Positions 12,416 through 20,597 of a stretch of 64,000 bases of DNA are shown in pieces. Under the pieces are notes generated by a model that made no database searches, was not told the DNA's origin, and saw only the letters and a list, made by a program, of their open reading frames with translations. Made by a program: the position numbers and the translations under genes. Within the stretch, counting starts at the first letter, position 1. The number at the start of each line of letters is the position of its first letter. The stretch covers positions 54,057 through 118,056 of the forward strand of contig NZ_LAYQ01000004.1 of the NCBI RefSeq assembly GCF_000988205.1, given 5' to 3'. Source of the DNA: Corynebacterium minutissimum (GTDB lineage Bacteria > Actinomycetota > Actinomycetes > Mycobacteriales > Mycobacteriaceae).

Positions 12416-13612
12416 TTAGTTGTCCTTGTTGAGCTGGTTGCGCAGCTGGTCAAAGTAGTCGCGCGCGCTCTGCGGCTGGTTGTTGCCCTGCGGCGGGGCC
12501 GGGAAGCCGGAGAACTGACCAAAGCCCTGGCCCTGCTGTGCGTTCTGCACCTGCTCCTGCGCCTGCTGCTGTGCGCGCTGCGCCTGCTCCATCAGCTCAG
12601 CATCGCGGCGGGCACGCTCATCGCGCTCGCGGCGCTCCTGCTCCTCACGGCGGCGACGCTCAGCAGCGGCGTTCTCGCGGCTGTGCTTTGCTTCGCCGGC
12701 CGGCACCTTCGGCTTCGGTGCTTCATTAATAGCGTTAGTGGACAGCAACGTATCGCGCATACCGCCGAAGAGATCCTGCATGCCACCCGGGTTAGACGGC
12801 ATGTAGAGCACGTTGGTGTGGGCGCGGTCGGCTACGTCCACCATGGCGTCGAGGTACTGGGAGACCAGCATGAGGGTCTCGGGGTTCTCCTGCACGCCGG
12901 CAGCACGCAGCAGCTCATACTGCTGGGCAATACCTTCGACGATCTCCTTTCGCTGGTCAGCCACACCGCGACCCTGCAGCTTCTTAGCCTCGGCCGCACC
13001 CTCGGCTTCCTTGACCACGCGGATCTTCTCGGCCTCTGCCTGAGCCACGGCCGCCTCGCGCTCACGCTGCGCCGCGTTAATGGAGTTCATGGACTCACGC
13101 ACGCGGGCATCCGGGCGAATATCGGTAACCAAGGTATTAACGAAGTTCCAGCCGTAGGCGGCCATGTTATCGCGCAGGGACATCGCCACGTTGCGGGCAA
13201 TCGTGTCCTTGGAAGAGAAAGAATCGTCCAGGTTCATGTTTGCCACGGAAGAACGGACGTTGTCCTGGACATAGGCCACGATCTGCTGCTCGTGGTTGGA
13301 CAGAGTGTAGAAAGCCTGGCGCTCGCTACCCTGGACTACCTCGTACTGCACGGCAACCGGGATCTGGACGAAGACGTTGTCCTTGGTCTTGGTTTCTACC
13401 ATGACATCGAGCTGACGAATCTGCAGGCTGATCTTGGCGCGCACGCGGTCGACGTAGGGCAGCTTGAAGTGCAAGCCTGCGTGAGCCACGGTCACGAACT
13501 TACCCATGCGCTCAATGATGGCGGCTTCCTTCGTCCGGACGATGAAGAAACCGTCGAAGGCGGTGGCAATAATAAGTAGGAGAATCACGCCAATGACGAT
13601 GAGACCGGCCAT
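12416..13612 (-). CDS. SPFH/band-7 membrane protein (stomatin/prohibitin family)
   Basis: 398 aa from ATG 13612, chosen because AGAAAGGA precedes it. An upstream in-frame ATG at 13660 has no comparable site. An N-terminal membrane anchor (MAGLIVIGVILLLIIATAF) is followed by the SPFH domain (FIVRTKEAAIIERMGKF, then GLHFKLPYVDRV) and a long Ala/Glu-rich helical region with coiled-coil character. The last 90 residues are low complexity: Arg/Glu-rich, then Gln/Ala-rich, then Gly/Phe/Pro/Asn-rich. Stomatin-like proteins scaffold membrane microdomains and proteases. No NfeD partner is adjacent. Confidence 0.85.
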   Translation of the reverse strand: MAGLIVIGVILLLIIATAFDGFFIVRTKEAAIIERMGKFVTVAHAGLHFKLPYVDRVRAKISLQIRQLDVMVETKTKDNVFVQIPVAVQYEVVQGSERQAFYTLSNHEQQIVAYVQDNVRSSVANMNLDDSFSSKDTIARNVAMSLRDNMAAYGWNFVNTLVTDIRPDARVRESMNSINAAQREREAAVAQAEAEKIRVVKEAEGAAEAKKLQGRGVADQRKEIVEGIAQQYELLRAAGVQENPETLMLVSQYLDAMVDVADRAHTNVLYMPSNPGGMQDLFGGMRDTLLSTNAINEAPKPKVPAGEAKHSRENAAAERRRREEQERRERDERARRDAELMEQAQRAQQQAQEQVQNAQQGQGFGQFSGFPAPPQGNNQPQSARDYFDQLRNQLNKDN

Positions 13613-13716
13613 AGGCTTATCCTTTCTGCTCGATTTAAATTTTCCTAACCAGTGTGCCACACGGTGACCACCACCACATCCCGAAGGAGATCACTCCCCG
13701 AGCTCACTCGGAGCCT

Positions 13717-14967
13717 TTAATGCTCGTCAGCCGCTCGGAAGAGCTCACCCAAAATCCCCGCGCCGTCCTCACTAATCCCGTTGTGCTGGAAGCGGTTGGT
13801 CACCACTGGGCGCAGGTCGCGGTAGGTCTCCCCTGTAGCCAGGGAATCCTCGAAGGGCACGAAGATATCGTCGAGGTAGATGGCGGCGGAGGCGGTCACG
13901 GGGGCGTCGGCAAGCGCAGCGGCGTCATACGGAGAGCTTGCCCACTCGTGGGCGGCGAGCTCCTCGGCGGCCTGCTTGAAGGGGCGCAGCGCCGGATCCT
14001 CATCGAATTGCCAGGGGAAGATGTGCTCACCAGTGAGATAGGTACCGTCCTCGGCAAACTCGGGGAATTCCTCGCGCACGCGGTGAGCAGCCCAGCCGGT
14101 GACGGCCTGGCCGCCGACGCCGCCGTAGATAGATTCATGGATGGCCGCATACAGCGGGCCAGCCTGGAAGCTCACGCGCTGCCCCACGTCGTTGAGGAAG
14201 TCCGAACGCAAGCGCTTTTCGCCGTTCACCGTCCGGAAAGGCTCCTCCAGCAGGTAGCCCAAAGAATCGAAGCCAGTGCCGCGGCCCAGCTCAATTCCGA
14301 TGGTGCGGAAGCGGCGCGACGACAGGCGCTCCCCTGTCGGCAGCAGCTCCTCCGAGTTGTCTAGGTGGTGGAGGATTTCCTCGATGCGCGCTTGTGCCCA
14401 CGGGAACTGGGCATAGAAGCGTTCGTGGCGCACCTTGAGCTTGGCAAAAGTCGTACGGTAGAGATCATCAGCGCCCTTGGTCAGGGTGGGCAGTCCACCA
14501 GTGAGGAAGGCACGCCCAATGGAATCAGGGAACATCGAGACATAGGCGGTGATGATGAAGCCGCCGAAGGATTGGCCGAAGAGATCCCAGGATTCCTCGC
14601 CGAGGTGCTCGCGCAGGCGCTCGGCATCGCGCACGATATTTTCTTGCCGCAGCTGCGCCAGACGCGCAGCGCTGCGATCCTCAGCCGGGCTGAGCTCGTC
14701 AATGCGGTGGCTGCGCCCGGTGCCGCGCTGGTCCATGAGGATCCAGCGGTAGCGCTCCAAGCCCTTCCCGATGAGTCCGGAAGCACCCGTCGGCCGCGGC
14801 GCCGGGAAGCCCGGCCCGCCCTGGTTATAGAGCAGCGCCGGATAATTCTCACCGCCGGGCGGGATGATTTCCCGGGCGTAGAGCTCGAACTCCCCCGCGG
14901 CGGGATTGTCATAGTCCCAGGGGACGGTGATGGTGTGTTCCTTGATGGTGTGGCCGAAGCGTTTCAT
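13717..14967 (-). CDS. pip: Prolyl aminopeptidase-like alpha/beta hydrolase (peptidase S33)
   Basis: 416 aa from ATG 14967, 4 nt after the pflA stop, so it is probably the distal gene of the pfl operon. It has the S33 oxyanion motif NQGGPG, the DQRGTG strand, the nucleophile elbow GQSFGG and a C-terminal His (FQHNG) for the triad. It removes N-terminal proline from peptides in the cytoplasm. The much longer upstream frame seen on this strand is read-through of pflA sequence in another frame and is not used. Confidence 0.85.
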   Translation of the reverse strand: MKRFGHTIKEHTITVPWDYDNPAAGEFELYAREIIPPGGENYPALLYNQGGPGFPAPRPTGASGLIGKGLERYRWILMDQRGTGRSHRIDELSPAEDRSAARLAQLRQENIVRDAERLREHLGEESWDLFGQSFGGFIITAYVSMFPDSIGRAFLTGGLPTLTKGADDLYRTTFAKLKVRHERFYAQFPWAQARIEEILHHLDNSEELLPTGERLSSRRFRTIGIELGRGTGFDSLGYLLEEPFRTVNGEKRLRSDFLNDVGQRVSFQAGPLYAAIHESIYGGVGGQAVTGWAAHRVREEFPEFAEDGTYLTGEHIFPWQFDEDPALRPFKQAAEELAAHEWASSPYDAAALADAPVTASAAIYLDDIFVPFEDSLATGETYRDLRPVVTNRFQHNGISEDGAGILGELFRAADEH

Positions 14968-14971
14968 GCTT

Positions 14972-15841
14972 CTAGTAGACCACGAAACCTTCCTTGCGGA
15001 ACACCTCGCGGATAGCTTCGACGTCTTCCGGCTTCGGCGGCTTCGTATCCTCCAAGGTGTAGGGGTAGCCCAGCTCGTGCCACTTATCCGCGCCCATGTT
15101 GTGGAAGGGCAGCACCTCGATGCGCTCAATGTTGCTCTTCCAGCGGGAGACAATGCGCGCAACGTTGGCGACGTTCTCTGGGGAGTCGGTAAGCCCCGGC
15201 ACCACCACGAAGCGAATCCACACCGGTTTGCCGATGGCATTGAGGCGATCCCCAAAGTCGATCGTCGGCTGCAATTCACGCCGGGTGACCTTTTTATAGG
15301 TCTCCTCGTCACCGGACTTGACGTCCAGCAGCACCAAATCGATATTGTCCAGGTCTTCATCACGCAGGCGCGCGCCGAGGTAGCCCGAGGTATCGATCGT
15401 GGTGTGGATGCCTGCATCGTGGACTTCCTTGAGCAGGCGCCGCGCGAAGGCGATCTGGAAGAGTGGCTCACCACCAGAGATGGTCAGCCCACCCCCGGAA
15501 GCCTTGAAGACGGGCTTATAACGCTTGACGCGCTTAACCACGTCTTCGATGCGCTCCAAGGTGCCGACCTTCATCTCCATGGTGTCTGGATTGTGGCAGT
15601 ACTGGCAGCGCAACGGGCACCCGGACATGAACATGGTCATGCGTGTTCCGGGCCCATCCACAGCCGTCACCAGCTCCCAGGAGTGCACGAGTGCGACGTC
15701 GCCGGAGCGGCGAGCCTGCATCAACTCCGAGCGGGTGTAGCCGTCGAGGTCATTGTCCGTTCCTAAACCGGCGGCGGCGCCGCGCACCTTTTCCCCTTCT
15801 TCCGGAGAAAGACGCACGACGCCGGTAATGCCATCTGCCAT
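14972..15841 (-). CDS. pflA: Pyruvate formate-lyase activating enzyme (radical SAM)
   Basis: 289 aa. It makes the glycyl radical on pyruvate formate-lyase using a [4Fe-4S] cluster and S-adenosylmethionine. The cluster motif CPLRCQYC (Cx3Cx2C) is near residue 78, followed by NPDTM. Other motifs are TISGGEPLFQ, DTSGY and LLDVKS. The first 45 residues form an extension that E. coli PflA lacks. Its start directly abuts the stop of the small glycyl-radical-domain gene. In this organism its protein substrate appears to be the separate 83-aa radical domain rather than a full-length lyase. Confidence 0.93.
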   Translation of the reverse strand: MADGITGVVRLSPEEGEKVRGAAAGLGTDNDLDGYTRSELMQARRSGDVALVHSWELVTAVDGPGTRMTMFMSGCPLRCQYCHNPDTMEMKVGTLERIEDVVKRVKRYKPVFKASGGGLTISGGEPLFQIAFARRLLKEVHDAGIHTTIDTSGYLGARLRDEDLDNIDLVLLDVKSGDEETYKKVTRRELQPTIDFGDRLNAIGKPVWIRFVVVPGLTDSPENVANVARIVSRWKSNIERIEVLPFHNMGADKWHELGYPYTLEDTKPPKPEDVEAIREVFRKEGFVVY

Positions 15842-16093
15842 TTAGGAGCCCTGGTGGAAGGTACGGGAGATGACGTCGAGCTGCTGCTCGCGGGTGAGCT
15901 TCACAAAGTTCACCGCGTAGCCAGAAACGCGAACCGTGAGGTTCGGGTACTTCTCCGGGTGCTCAACGGCGTCCTCCAGGGTGGACTTGTCCAGGACGTT
16001 GATGTTGGCGTGGTAGAGGCCCGAGTCCATGTTGTTGGCGGTGCGGTTGGCCTTCATGGTGGCGAGGCGCTCGTCAAAAGTTGGGGTTGCCAT
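15842..16093 (-). CDS. grcA: Autonomous glycyl radical domain of a split pyruvate formate-lyase (GrcA/YfiD-like)
   Basis: 83 aa. Residues about 24-83 match the C-terminus of Pfl[21 protein letters not shown], then [15 protein letters not shown] with the radical-bearing Gly in RVSGYA, then [16 protein letters not shown]. Residues 1-23 ([20 protein letters not shown]) are a distinct N-terminus. AAGGAG (16102-16107) lies 8 nt before the ATG. The gene sits between the lyase core and pflA. In E. coli GrcA is a spare part that rescues oxygen-cleaved PflB. Here the neighbouring core lacks this domain altogether, so this protein is probably the obligatory second subunit. Confidence 0.92.
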   Translation of the reverse strand: MATPTFDERLATMKANRTANNMDSGLYHANINVLDKSTLEDAVEHPEKYPNLTVRVSGYAVNFVKLTREQQLDVISRTFHQGS

Positions 16094-16128
16094 GATGTGT
16101 TCTCCTTAGGAAGTGGTGTGGACGTGGT

Positions 16129-18222
16129 CTATTCAGAATCCATGATGAAGCCGGCATCAAGGACGCCCACCAGGTTGGTGATGCGCTCCTCCGGGGTGCG
16201 GCCCAATCCGGATGGGGTGATGGTGTTGGTCAGCGAGATGCCATCGAGGGCATCCTTGTAATCCAACTTGCCCACCGACAGCATGGAGGCGACCATGCCG
16301 TGGTTATCCGCGCCGTTCTCCGGATTAGCGCCCGGGGCGAACGGGGTACCTGCCTCGTGGCCGGACGGGAAGGAACCAGTTGCCTTGCCGTAGACCACGT
16401 TGGAAGTAATGGTCAGCACCGACTGGGTCGGAATGGCGTTGCGGTACATCGGGATGGCCTTAATCTTCGCCATGACGGTGTGGACGATGGTAGCGGCGAT
16501 GTCATCGGCGCGGTCATCATCGTTGCCGTAGAAGGGGAAGTCACCTTCCGTCTTGTAGTCCACGATGAGGCCGGTCTCATCGCGCACCGGGTAGACCTTG
16601 GCGTACTTAATGGCGGAAAGCGAGTCAGCCACGATGGACAGGCCGGCGATACCGCAGCCCATGGAGCGCACGATATCGGAATCGTGCAGCGCCATCTCAA
16701 TGGACTCGTAAGCGTACTTGTCGTGGCAGTAGTGGATGATGTTCAGGGCCTCAACGTAGGTGCCGACGACCCAATCCAGCATCTCCTCGTACTTCTGCCA
16801 GACCTCGTCAAAGTCGAGCGGGCCATCGCCCTGGATAGGCTCATAACCATCCACGACCTGCTTGCCGCTGACCTCGTCGCGACCGCCGTTGATGGCGTAA
16901 AGCAGGGCCTTGGCGGCGTTCACGCGGGCACCGAAGAACTGCATTTGCTTGCCGACGGCCATCGGGGACACGCAGCACGCAATCGCGGCGTCATCGCCCC
17001 ACTGGTCACGAATCTGCTTATCGGACTCGTACTGGATGGAGGAGGTCTCAATCGAGATGTGGGCGCAGAATTCCTTGTAGCCCGCCGGCAGCTGCGGATC
17101 CCAGAAGATGGTGATGTTCGGCTCCGGTGATGGGCCCAGGTTAATCAAGGTCTGCAGCAGGCGGAAGGAGGTCTTGGTGACCTGGTGGCGGCCATCAGTA
17201 CCGAAGCCTGCATCGGTCCAGGTTGCCCAGTACGGGTCGCCGGAGAAGATCTGGTCATAGTCCTCGGTGCGCAAGAAGCGCACGATGCGCAGCTTGAGCA
17301 CCAGCTGGTCGATGATCTCCTGGGCATCTTCCTCAGTGAGGATGCCTGCGGCGAAATCACGCTCAAAGTAGCAGTCGAAGAAGGCGGAAAGGCGGCCGAT
17401 GGACATCGCTGCACCGTCTTGGGACTTGATGGAGGCCAAGTAGCCAAAGTAAGTCCACTGCACTGCTTCGTGGGCAGTCTTCGCCGGCTTCGAGATATCG
17501 AAGCCATAAGACTCAGCCATGATCTTGAGCTTCTTCAGGGCCTTGATCTGCTCGGCGTGCTCCTCACGGTAGCGGGCCCAGTGCTCGGAGAATCCGATAT
17601 CACCGACTGCGCTCTTGGATGCTTCCTTCTCGGCGATGAGGTAGTCCACGCCATAGAGAGCCACGCGGCGGTAGTCACCGATGATGCGGCCGCGGCCATA
17701 AGCATCCGGCAGGCCGGTGATGATGTGAGAGGAACGCGCTGCGCGGATGCGCGGGGTGTAGATATCGAAGACTGCATCGTTGTGGGTCTTGCGGTAGCGC
17801 GTGAAGATCTTCTCGATCTCCGGATCGGTTTCCTTACCGGCTTCCTTAATGGCCTGCTTGACCATGCGCCAGCCACCGTTGGGCATCATGGCGCGCTTCA
17901 GCGGAGAATCCGTCTGCAGACCCACGATGACGTTGTCATCCTCACAGATGTAGCCGGCCGGGAAAGCATCGATATCGCTCGGGGTGTGGGTGTCCACGTC
18001 GAAGATGCGCTTCTGGCGCTCGACGGACAGGTAATTCTTCTCCAAATGATCCCACACGCGTTGCGTCTTCTCGGTGGGTCCAGCAAGGAAGGAGGAGTCC
18101 CCGTCATAAGGGGTGTAATTGCGCTGGATGAAATCACGAACGTCAATGTTTTCAGTCCACGGGCCGGGCTCAAAGCCCTTCCATGCCTCGAACTGCACAG
18201 ACTGTTCCGTTGCGGTGGTCAC
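16129..18222 (-). CDS. pflB: Pyruvate formate-lyase catalytic core lacking the C-terminal glycyl radical domain
   Basis: 697 aa from GTG 18222, which has AAGGGAG 8-9 nt upstream; ATG 18240 is an alternative. It converts pyruvate and CoA to acetyl-CoA and formate under anaerobic conditions. The catalytic Cys-Cys pair is present in IACCVSPMAVG. PFL landmarks WEGF-like EAWKGFEPG, PDAYGRGRIIGDYRRVALYG and LTITSNVVYGKATG are intact. It stops after LVGVLDAGFIMDSE, where the E. coli enzyme continues about 50 residues with its radical domain. That domain is the next gene, 35 bp downstream. The normal family length is near 760 aa. Confidence 0.95.
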   Translation of the reverse strand: MTTATEQSVQFEAWKGFEPGPWTENIDVRDFIQRNYTPYDGDSSFLAGPTEKTQRVWDHLEKNYLSVERQKRIFDVDTHTPSDIDAFPAGYICEDDNVIVGLQTDSPLKRAMMPNGGWRMVKQAIKEAGKETDPEIEKIFTRYRKTHNDAVFDIYTPRIRAARSSHIITGLPDAYGRGRIIGDYRRVALYGVDYLIAEKEASKSAVGDIGFSEHWARYREEHAEQIKALKKLKIMAESYGFDISKPAKTAHEAVQWTYFGYLASIKSQDGAAMSIGRLSAFFDCYFERDFAAGILTEEDAQEIIDQLVLKLRIVRFLRTEDYDQIFSGDPYWATWTDAGFGTDGRHQVTKTSFRLLQTLINLGPSPEPNITIFWDPQLPAGYKEFCAHISIETSSIQYESDKQIRDQWGDDAAIACCVSPMAVGKQMQFFGARVNAAKALLYAINGGRDEVSGKQVVDGYEPIQGDGPLDFDEVWQKYEEMLDWVVGTYVEALNIIHYCHDKYAYESIEMALHDSDIVRSMGCGIAGLSIVADSLSAIKYAKVYPVRDETGLIVDYKTEGDFPFYGNDDDRADDIAATIVHTVMAKIKAIPMYRNAIPTQSVLTITSNVVYGKATGSFPSGHEAGTPFAPGANPENGADNHGMVASMLSVGKLDYKDALDGISLTNTITPSGLGRTPEERITNLVGVLDAGFIMDSE

Positions 18223-18595
18223 TATTTTGACTCCCTTCATAGTTCGCACGACGCGTAACACTTAGTCGCAGAAGGGCTGTGGGTGACTTCGGCTCACGGG
18301 CAATTCGGTCAACACGTATCGTCACCGAACCCCTCTCTGTAGCCCATAGTAGGGGTACAACCGCATAACCTCACATCGGCAAATGCGGGCCCCATGCCAC
18401 CGAACGGGCTGGTTTTAGCACCACACTGGTCAGCTCTCTCATAGGTAACGACCGTACGGTTAGATGCGGGGGTAAATCACCCCCTGACGTGGCCTTTCCC
18501 ACACCTTCCAGGCAAGTTCTTGGTGCCTGTCCGCGCCGCGCTCTATTGTTATGCGCAGTATCCTCGTCTCGCTTTTTAGCAAGGAGCCTCCCCGC
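18223..18595. other. Gene-less 373-bp divergent promoter region
   Basis: Separates the leftward pfl operon from the rightward permease. It contains the palindrome at 18446-18463. I found no convincing CRP/FNR-type site for pfl. Confidence 0.5.
18446..18463. promoter_or_regulatory. Palindrome TAACGACCGTACGGTTAG, candidate TetR-type operator
   Basis: The 10-bp core ACCGTACGGT (18451-18460) is a perfect palindrome, with partly symmetric flanks TAACG and TTAG. Such ACCGTACGGT-like cores are common TetR-family operators. It lies 136 bp upstream of the permease GTG. No TetR gene is in the window. Confidence 0.35.
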
Positions 18596-20518
18596 GTGTC
18601 CGACACCGCCGCTACCGCTAGCCCTGCCACTCCCCCAACGCACCCCGTTGATGTTGTCCCGCCAGCGCCCAAGTTAGCTGCGCTCGGTCTGCAGCACGTC
18701 CTCGCTTTCTACGCTGGCGCGGTCATCGTCCCGCTGCTTATCGCGGGGTCGCTGGGGCTGGATGAGGCCACCACGATCCACCTCATCAACGCTGACTTGT
18801 TGACCTGTGGTCTGGCGACGTTGATCCAGGCGGTGGGCGTCGGCAAGCACATCGGCGTCCGGCTGCCCATCATCCAGGGCGTAACCACCACGGCGGTGAG
18901 CCCCATCATTGCCATCGGCATGAGCGCTGGTGACCAGCCACTGCCCACGATTTATGGCGCAATTATCGCTGCCGGTATCTTTACTTTCTTCGCCGCGCCG
19001 GTCTTTGGACGCGTGCTCAAGTACTTCCCGCCGATTGTTACCGGCACCGTGCTCTTGGTCATGGGTACGTCGCTGCTGGCGGTCTCAGCAAATGACTTTG
19101 TCAATTACGCTGACGGGGTCCCGGCCGCACGCGATCTGCTCTATGGTTTCGGCACGCTGGCCATCATCATTGTTGTGCAACGCTTCTTCCGCGGTTTCCT
19201 GGGCACGCTGTCGGTGTTGCTTGGTTTGGTCATTGGTACGGGCGTGGCCTTCGTGTTCGGCGATACTTCCTTTGACGGCGTGCGCGAGGCCGATGCCATA
19301 GGCATGACGACGCCTTTCTACTTCGGTATGCCGAAGTTCGACATCATGGCGATTCTCTCCCTCATCATCGTCATGATTATCACCATGGTGGAAACCACCG
19401 GCGATGTCTTCGCTACCGGTGAGATTGTGAAAAAGCGCATCAAGCGCGATGACGTTGTGCGCGCCATTCGCGCCGACGGTCTCTCCACCACCCTTGGTGG
19501 CGTGATGAACTCCTTCCCCTACACCTGCTTCGCGCAGAACGTCGGCCTCGTCCGTCTCACCGGTGTGAAGTCCCGCTGGGTCGCGGTGTCAGCAGCGGGC
19601 TTCATGATCATCCTGGGCCTGCTGCCCAAGGCCGCAGCGATCGTTGCGGCTATCCCCTCCCCGGTCCTCGGCGGTGCCTCCCTCGCTCTGTTCGCCAACG
19701 TTGCCTGGGCCGGCCTGCAGACCATCGCGAAGGAAGACATCGCCGACGGACGCAACGCCGCCATCGTTACCACCGCGCTGGGGCTGGCCATGCTCGTCAC
19801 CTTCAAGCCGGACGTAGCGACTGCCTTCCCGGAGTGGGCGCAGATCTTCGTCTCCTCCGGAATGTCCATCGGCGCTATCACCGCAATCCTGCTCAACTTG
19901 CTCTTCTTCCACGTCGGCTCGCAGTCCGGCGATGATGTCAGCCGCCTCGACGGCGCCGGTGTCTCGCTCAAGGAGCTCAACGAGATGGACCGCGATAGCT
20001 TCGTCAGCGCTCTGCGCCCGCTCTTCAACAACGAAACCTGGCCGCTCGAAGCCGCCTGGGAACTGCGCCCCTTCCAGGACGTCAGCCAGTTGCGCGAGGC
20101 AATCCAGGTCACGGTGCTCACCGCTCCGAGCGACCAGCGCCGCGCACTGATCCACGACTACCCGGCGATGGATGAGCTGCTGCTGGCCGATTCCGACACG
20201 GCCGCCACCATCTCCGCCGACCGCGGTTCCCTGGCCCTGGATGACCTCGACGATGTTCAAACGCAGCAGCTTATCGACGTCTCACAGGCCTATCGCGAGC
20301 GCTTCGACATGCCGTTCGTGGCATACCTGGACACCAATGACTCGGCCGATCGCGTCATCGATGCGGGCGTGCGCCGCTTGTCCAACTCGGATGAGCTGGA
20401 GCAGCGCGTGGTCTTGAGCGAAATCATCGAGATTGCCAATGACCGCTTCGATATCCTCCTTGCGGACGCTAACCCGGTGCGAGCTTACTGGGACCGCAAG
20501 TTCACGGAGGTGGAATGA
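18596..20518 (+). CDS. NCS2-family purine/urate-type permease fused to an OHCU decarboxylase-like domain
   Basis: 640 aa from GTG 18596, chosen for AAGGAG 9 nt upstream; an in-frame ATG at 18551 lacks a site. Residues about 25-450 form an NCS2 nucleobase-cation symporter: LGLQHVLAFYAGAVIVP, GIGKHIGVRLPIIQG-like segment, NSFPYTCFAQNVGLVRLTGV. Residues about 460-640 resemble 2-oxo-4-hydroxy-4-carboxy-5-ureidoimidazoline decarboxylase, the last step of urate to allantoin: a His near residue 520 (IHDYPAM), AYRERFDMPFVAYL, and an E/I-rich C-terminal helix. The usual Glu-Gln motif after it is not obvious (SADRGSLALDD). Uptake and breakdown of urate would be joined in one protein. No urate oxidase is nearby. 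Confidence 0.8.
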   Translation: MSDTAATASPATPPTHPVDVVPPAPKLAALGLQHVLAFYAGAVIVPLLIAGSLGLDEATTIHLINADLLTCGLATLIQAVGVGKHIGVRLPIIQGVTTTAVSPIIAIGMSAGDQPLPTIYGAIIAAGIFTFFAAPVFGRVLKYFPPIVTGTVLLVMGTSLLAVSANDFVNYADGVPAARDLLYGFGTLAIIIVVQRFFRGFLGTLSVLLGLVIGTGVAFVFGDTSFDGVREADAIGMTTPFYFGMPKFDIMAILSLIIVMIITMVETTGDVFATGEIVKKRIKRDDVVRAIRADGLSTTLGGVMNSFPYTCFAQNVGLVRLTGVKSRWVAVSAAGFMIILGLLPKAAAIVAAIPSPVLGGASLALFANVAWAGLQTIAKEDIADGRNAAIVTTALGLAMLVTFKPDVATAFPEWAQIFVSSGMSIGAITAILLNLLFFHVGSQSGDDVSRLDGAGVSLKELNEMDRDSFVSALRPLFNNETWPLEAAWELRPFQDVSQLREAIQVTVLTAPSDQRRALIHDYPAMDELLLADSDTAATISADRGSLALDDLDDVQTQQLIDVSQAYRERFDMPFVAYLDTNDSADRVIDAGVRRLSNSDELEQRVVLSEIIEIANDRFDILLADANPVRAYWDRKFTEVE

Positions 20519-20525
20519 ACATAGT

Positions 20526-20592
20526 TCATTCCACGTACGGGGGACACTCGACGTAGAAAAAGGATCATTCCACGCAAAAGGTCACTCGACGT
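20526..20592. repeat. Two imperfect copies of a 28-30 bp unit between convergent genes
   Basis: TCATTCCACG recurs at 20526 and 20565. CACTCGACGT recurs at 20545 and 20583. Each pair forms one unit. The role is unknown. The reverse complement ACGTCGAGTG also occurs upstream of mgtE at 61429-61438. Confidence 0.6.
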
Positions 20593-20597
20593 GAGGA

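Noticed and set aside
16094..16128. Possibility that the split PFL is a frameshift artefact
   Set aside because: The downstream gene has its own AAGGAG site and a distinct N-terminus, and the core ends in a stop at a domain boundary; a single base change would not join them smoothly.
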